Shown: one piece after another, positions 61,079-64,000 of the stretch
Layout of the letters: the number at the start of each line of letters is the position of its first letter
Numbering within the stretch: position 1 is the first letter of the stretch
Assembly (NCBI GenBank): GCA_046351455.1
Contig: JAXLYM010000003.1
Coordinates: forward strand, 248,001-312,000
Length of the DNA stretch: 64,000 bases
Origin: JADJRH01 sp046351455
GTDB taxonomy: Bacteria > Myxococcota_A > Polyangia > Polyangiales > Polyangiaceae
Direction: 5' to 3'
Notes under the pieces: model-generated
What the model was told of the DNA's origin: nothing
What the model saw: the letters and a program-made list of their open reading frames with translations, nothing else
The model's database searches: none
Position numbers and translations under genes: made by a program

Positions 61079-63508
61079 ATGGGCAACACGCTCGCCGACG
61101 AGCCGCTCCCTCCCACGCAAAGTCAGCCCCCGGACGGGGATCGCCCGACGCTCGATGACGTGCCGCCGGCCGCGCAACCGCCGCGACGTGGGGCCTCGCC
61201 GACGCTGGTGGACCAGCCGGTGGGGGCACGACGTGGGGCCTCGCCGACGCTGCCGGACATGCCGCCGCCGCACACGTACCCGACGCCGCCGCAGGCCCCG
61301 CTCCACGCAGCGCCGCCCCCCGCGACGGCCGCGATGCGCGCGATGCCGACGCCGCCCGCAGCGCCGCTCCATGCGGGGCCGCCGATGGCCGTGACGCAGC
61401 CGGTCGCGCCGCTGCACGCCGCGCCGGCGCAGATGGCGGTGACGCAGCCCGTGCCGGTGCACCCGGCAGCCGTGCAGGCGGTGGCGCCGCAGCCGATGGC
61501 CCCGGCCGCGATGGGGTTCGGGAGGCCGCCGACGGCGTTCGCGACGACCCCGGACGCGCCTGCCGCGCCGCCGAAGGCGCTCCCGGCGGTCCCGAACGTG
61601 TCTGGCGGAGCGCCAAACCCGATCTCGGCGGTCCCGAAAGTGTTTGGCGGACCGCCAAACCCGATCTCGGCCGCCCAAAGTGCTTTTGGCGGACCGCCAA
61701 ACCCGATCTCGGCGGTCGAGAAGCCTTTTGGCGGTTCGCCGAACGCCTCCGGGAGCGCCGAGAAGCCTTTTGGCGGACCGCAAGCTCCGAGCGCGCCAGT
61801 CGCGAGCCCGATGGTGCCTATTCTGGCGGGGGCCGCTGCGTCTCCGCCTTCGGAGGTCCGGATTCCGCCGGGGCCGCCGACTCCGCCGCCTCCGCCGGTC
61901 GCGTATCCGGCGCCCGCTCAGTCGGCGGGGCTGCTCGCGCAGATTCCGGCGATGCCGGGGCAACGGGCGCAGGTGGTGGCGCCGCCGCACCTCTTCGGGG
62001 CGCCCACTCCCGTGAGCGACACGACGCCGGACGCGCACGATCCGCACGAAGAAGCGGCCCGCGAGGCGCTGCCGCCTCCGCCCGCAGCCGCCGCGCCCGC
62101 CGCTGCGGCGCCCCTCGTGACGCCCGCCGCCGCAGCGCTCGCCGCCGCAGAACCTGGCGCCGCCGCTACGGCCGCCGCAGGACAGAATACGACCAGCTCC
62201 GTGGGCGGTCCGATGCCGGGTGCGACTCCCGTGCTCGCTCCTGGGGCGCGGACGCTCCTCGGCGTTGCGCCGGCGACTCCCCCGCACGCGGGGCCGCATG
62301 TGCCGGGCGCGCAAGGGGGCAACGCACAAGGGACCAATCCTCAAGGCGCCAATTCGCAAGGACCCAATCCGCAAGGCGGCAACTCACAAAGTGCCAGTCA
62401 GCAAGGGCCCAATCCGCAAGGCGTCAATTCGCAAGACGCCTCTCCCGCTGGACAGCCCTCCTCCGCGGACGCCTCCGAAAGTGAGCCCGCCGAGGCCGGG
62501 GAGCCGCAAGCGAACGAGATGCGGCCGACCGTCACCGACGCGGCTCCGCCGGGGCGTGCCAGGAAGTGGATCGCCGCAGTCCTCGCCGTGATCGGCGTGC
62601 TCGCGATCGCCGGTGTCGTGATCGGGTATCTGTTCCTCGTGCGGTACACGCCTCTCGCGCGCCGGCACATCCCGGCCGCCTCCAACGTGGCCATCCGCGT
62701 GGACGCGCGGCAGATTGGCACCTTCGCCCCCGTGCGAAAGTACCTCTGGCCCCTGCTCGTCGACAGGCCCTCTCAGAAGGCCGGAAAGACCTTCGCCGAC
62801 CGCGTCTCCGAGGACACTGGCATCAACCCGACCCTCGATATCCGCGAGATGATCGTCGCCTCCATGGACTCGAAGAGCTGGGTGCTCCTCGTGGGCGGCA
62901 ACTTCAAGCCTGGCAAATTCGTACCGGGCATGGAGAAGGTCTTTCAGGAAGAGGGCATTCAGGGCTGGCACCGCAACGCAGAAATGCTCGTCGGCCCCAC
63001 CGGAATCGCGATGGCGCAAGCCGATGACGGCACGCTCGTCCTCGGCACGGAGGCGGAGATCGTGACGGCGTCTCTCCCCGCCTCCGAGGAGTACAAGCGC
63101 ATGGACCTGCCCGAGACGGGCGCTCTCGGATTCGCGATGAGCAAGGAGGCTTTTGAAGAGCTGTCGCGCGAGACAGGCGCCTTCGACCCGAGCGGCGCGA
63201 TGCGGCGAATCCGCCACATGAAGGGCACGTTCACGCTCGGCGACGACCCGCAGATCGACATCGACATCGAGCCGAAGGGCGGCGAAAAACCGGAGACGCT
63301 CGGTCAAGACGTGGAGTCGTTCCTCGGCAAGCTGCGCCTGGGCCTCGTGCTGTTCCCGGACCGCTTCGGCGAGAAGACAGCGCTCTCCTCCGCGAAGGTG
63401 GCAGTCGAGAACGAGCACGTGCGCGTGCGCGGCCCGTGGCCCCTCGAAGGCCTCGACCGAGGTTGCGAGAAGCTGGTGACGCTGCTGGGCCTGGCGCAGC
63501 CTCGGTGA
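61079..63508 (+). CDS. Proline-rich single-pass membrane protein with TLxD motifs
   Basis: 809 residues. N-terminal cytoplasmic part (1-495) is disordered and begins with four T-L-x-D motifs (T4, T24, T42, T57: TLADEP, TLDDVP, TLVDQP, TLPDMP). It contains a 14-residue repeat FGGPPNPISAAQSA (DNA 61601-61790) and a Gln/Gly/Asn repeat of 5-residue units near residues 410-450. One membrane helix (about 497-522) leads to an ordered 280-residue extracytoplasmic domain (SNVAIRVDARQIGTFAPVRKYLWPLLVD, MVASMDSKSWVLLVGG, TFTLGDDPQIDIDIEPKGG) without a recognised family. TLxD may be kinase/FHA sites (inference). Confidence 0.8.
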   Translation: MGNTLADEPLPPTQSQPPDGDRPTLDDVPPAAQPPRRGASPTLVDQPVGARRGASPTLPDMPPPHTYPTPPQAPLHAAPPPATAAMRAMPTPPAAPLHAGPPMAVTQPVAPLHAAPAQMAVTQPVPVHPAAVQAVAPQPMAPAAMGFGRPPTAFATTPDAPAAPPKALPAVPNVSGGAPNPISAVPKVFGGPPNPISAAQSAFGGPPNPISAVEKPFGGSPNASGSAEKPFGGPQAPSAPVASPMVPILAGAAASPPSEVRIPPGPPTPPPPPVAYPAPAQSAGLLAQIPAMPGQRAQVVAPPHLFGAPTPVSDTTPDAHDPHEEAAREALPPPPAAAAPAAAAPLVTPAAAALAAAEPGAAATAAAGQNTTSSVGGPMPGATPVLAPGARTLLGVAPATPPHAGPHVPGAQGGNAQGTNPQGANSQGPNPQGGNSQSASQQGPNPQGVNSQDASPAGQPSSADASESEPAEAGEPQANEMRPTVTDAAPPGRARKWIAAVLAVIGVLAIAGVVIGYLFLVRYTPLARRHIPAASNVAIRVDARQIGTFAPVRKYLWPLLVDRPSQKAGKTFADRVSEDTGINPTLDIREMIVASMDSKSWVLLVGGNFKPGKFVPGMEKVFQEEGIQGWHRNAEMLVGPTGIAMAQADDGTLVLGTEAEIVTASLPASEEYKRMDLPETGALGFAMSKEAFEELSRETGAFDPSGAMRRIRHMKGTFTLGDDPQIDIDIEPKGGEKPETLGQDVESFLGKLRLGLVLFPDRFGEKTALSSAKVAVENEHVRVRGPWPLEGLDRGCEKLVTLLGLAQPR
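61601..61790 (+). repeat. In-frame 42-bp tandem repeat with internal palindrome
   Basis: Four to five copies of a 42-bp unit, each containing TTTGGCG-gac-CGCCAAA or a close variant, followed by CCCGATCTCGGC. The reading frame is kept throughout; the last copies are decayed. Confidence 0.75.
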
Positions 63509-63558
63509 GGGGCCCACTCTCCTCGACAGCGCTCCGCCCCACTCCGCAGCCTCGTTTC

Positions 63559-63574
63559 AAGGGGAACGCCCCTT
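63559..63574 (+). terminator. Hairpin after the proline-rich protein gene
   Basis: AAGGGG-aacg-CCCCTT followed by the pyrimidine run CCTTTC: a plausible terminator 50 bp after the stop. Confidence 0.45.
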
Positions 63575-63602
63575 CCTTTCCACGCCGTGCTAGCGTAGCG
63601 CC

Positions 63603-64000
63603 ATGACGAGCCGCAGCCACGCGTACTCCCAAGGTCCCTTCCGCGCGGACCAGCTCCACTCGGGCGACGAGTACGAGCTGTCGCGGGGCCACGCGATTCG
63701 TTGCGCGCCGACGGGCGGAGCGGGCTCGGGCAGCAATCAGGTCGGGGCCTCCGTCGTCGGCTGGGACCCGCAGGTGACCGAGGTCGGCGTCGATACGGGT
63801 TATGCCCCTGCTCCGGATATGCTGCGCGCGCCGGACGTCGCGGTGGGCAACGTCCCGAACAAGCCTGGATGGGTGAAGGGCGCGCCGTCGCTGGCGATCG
63901 AGTACGCGGACGTCGGCCAAGACGAGGTCGCCTTGGAGGAGAAGATCCGCGATCTCCTGGCGTTCGGTACGCGTTATTTGTGGGTAGTCCGCCTCACGGG
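63603..64000 (+). CDS. Uma2-family (DUF820) PD-(D/E)XK nuclease, 3' end beyond window
   Basis: 132 residues visible. Resembles the Uma2 family: HSGDEYELSRGHAI near the start, the acidic residue in APDVAVGNV, SLAIEYADVG (the E-x-K-like strand region), and the characteristic VALEEKIRDLLAFGTRYLWVV. Uma2 proteins carry a PD-(D/E)XK nuclease fold; they are abundant in cyanobacteria and myxobacteria and of unknown role. A short insertion (GYAPAPDMLRA) is present. No toxin/antitoxin partner is visible upstream. Confidence 0.8.
   Translation, partial: MTSRSHAYSQGPFRADQLHSGDEYELSRGHAIRCAPTGGAGSGSNQVGASVVGWDPQVTEVGVDTGYAPAPDMLRAPDVAVGNVPNKPGWVKGAPSLAIEYADVGQDEVALEEKIRDLLAFGTRYLWVVRLT

Noticed and set aside
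58521..61700. 1059-residue minus-strand frame opposite the Cys-rich lipoprotein
   Set aside because: Composition (Ala/Arg/Val repeats) follows from the repeated Cys codons on the other strand; no domain.

Overview
The window is very GC-rich, densely coding chromosomal DNA. It carries lipoproteins with Gly/Ser-rich spacers, a MYXO-CTERM-like sorting tail, an IgGFc-binding-type lipoprotein, HEAT-repeat and FHA proteins, and long Pro/Ala-rich regulatory-looking proteins. Together these point to a myxobacterium, most likely of the Sorangium/Polyangium group. That assignment is inference from gene content; no database search was possible. I saw no rRNA, tRNA, CRISPR array, transposase or phage gene.

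Layout. Positions 1-9330 hold, mostly on the minus strand, a partial homologue of the eukaryotic major vault protein (running off the left edge), a VWA/DUF2201 protein just upstream of it, and a recQ-moxR gene pair. A DUF2252 gene, a LysR regulator and a flavin split-barrel gene lie between them. Positions 9495-22462 are a surface and envelope region: an M28 peptidase, Cys-rich and Gly-linker lipoproteins, a CapA-like protein, a beta-barrel, a site-2 protease, an amino-acid dehydrogenase and an IgGFc-type lipoprotein. Positions 22695-29601 hold a large HEAT-like protein, the only gap above 300 bases, an EXORDIUM-like lipoprotein, a MYXO-CTERM protein, a Baeyer-Villiger-type monooxygenase and a small membrane protein.

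Positions 29849-43001 are all minus strand: a 1284-residue repeat-rich protein, a DUF3604 lipoprotein, a tightly overlapping parvulin / 976-residue lipoprotein / HupE operon, and a hybrid histidine kinase. Positions 43229-46640 hold an overlapping P-loop NTPase and helical-repeat protein pair, ending at a strong bidirectional hairpin against ftsK (46677-50363). Positions 50533-56894 form a four-gene overlapping cluster: HEAT lipoprotein, polyproline-FHA protein, L,D-transpeptidase and UbiB-type kinase. The right end holds a nitrilase-family hydrolase divergent from an OmpR-type regulator, a Cys-rich repeat lipoprotein, a proline-rich membrane protein with palindrome-bearing repeats, and a partial Uma2-family gene.

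The most striking signals are the bacterial vault-protein homologue next to a VWA protein whose metalloprotease motif is degraded (with its usual MoxR partner displaced 3 kb away); the NTPase + helical-repeat gene pair; repeated T-L-x-D motifs in two proteins of a window that also encodes an FHA protein; and a palindromic repeat found three times downstream of genes, always in the same orientation.
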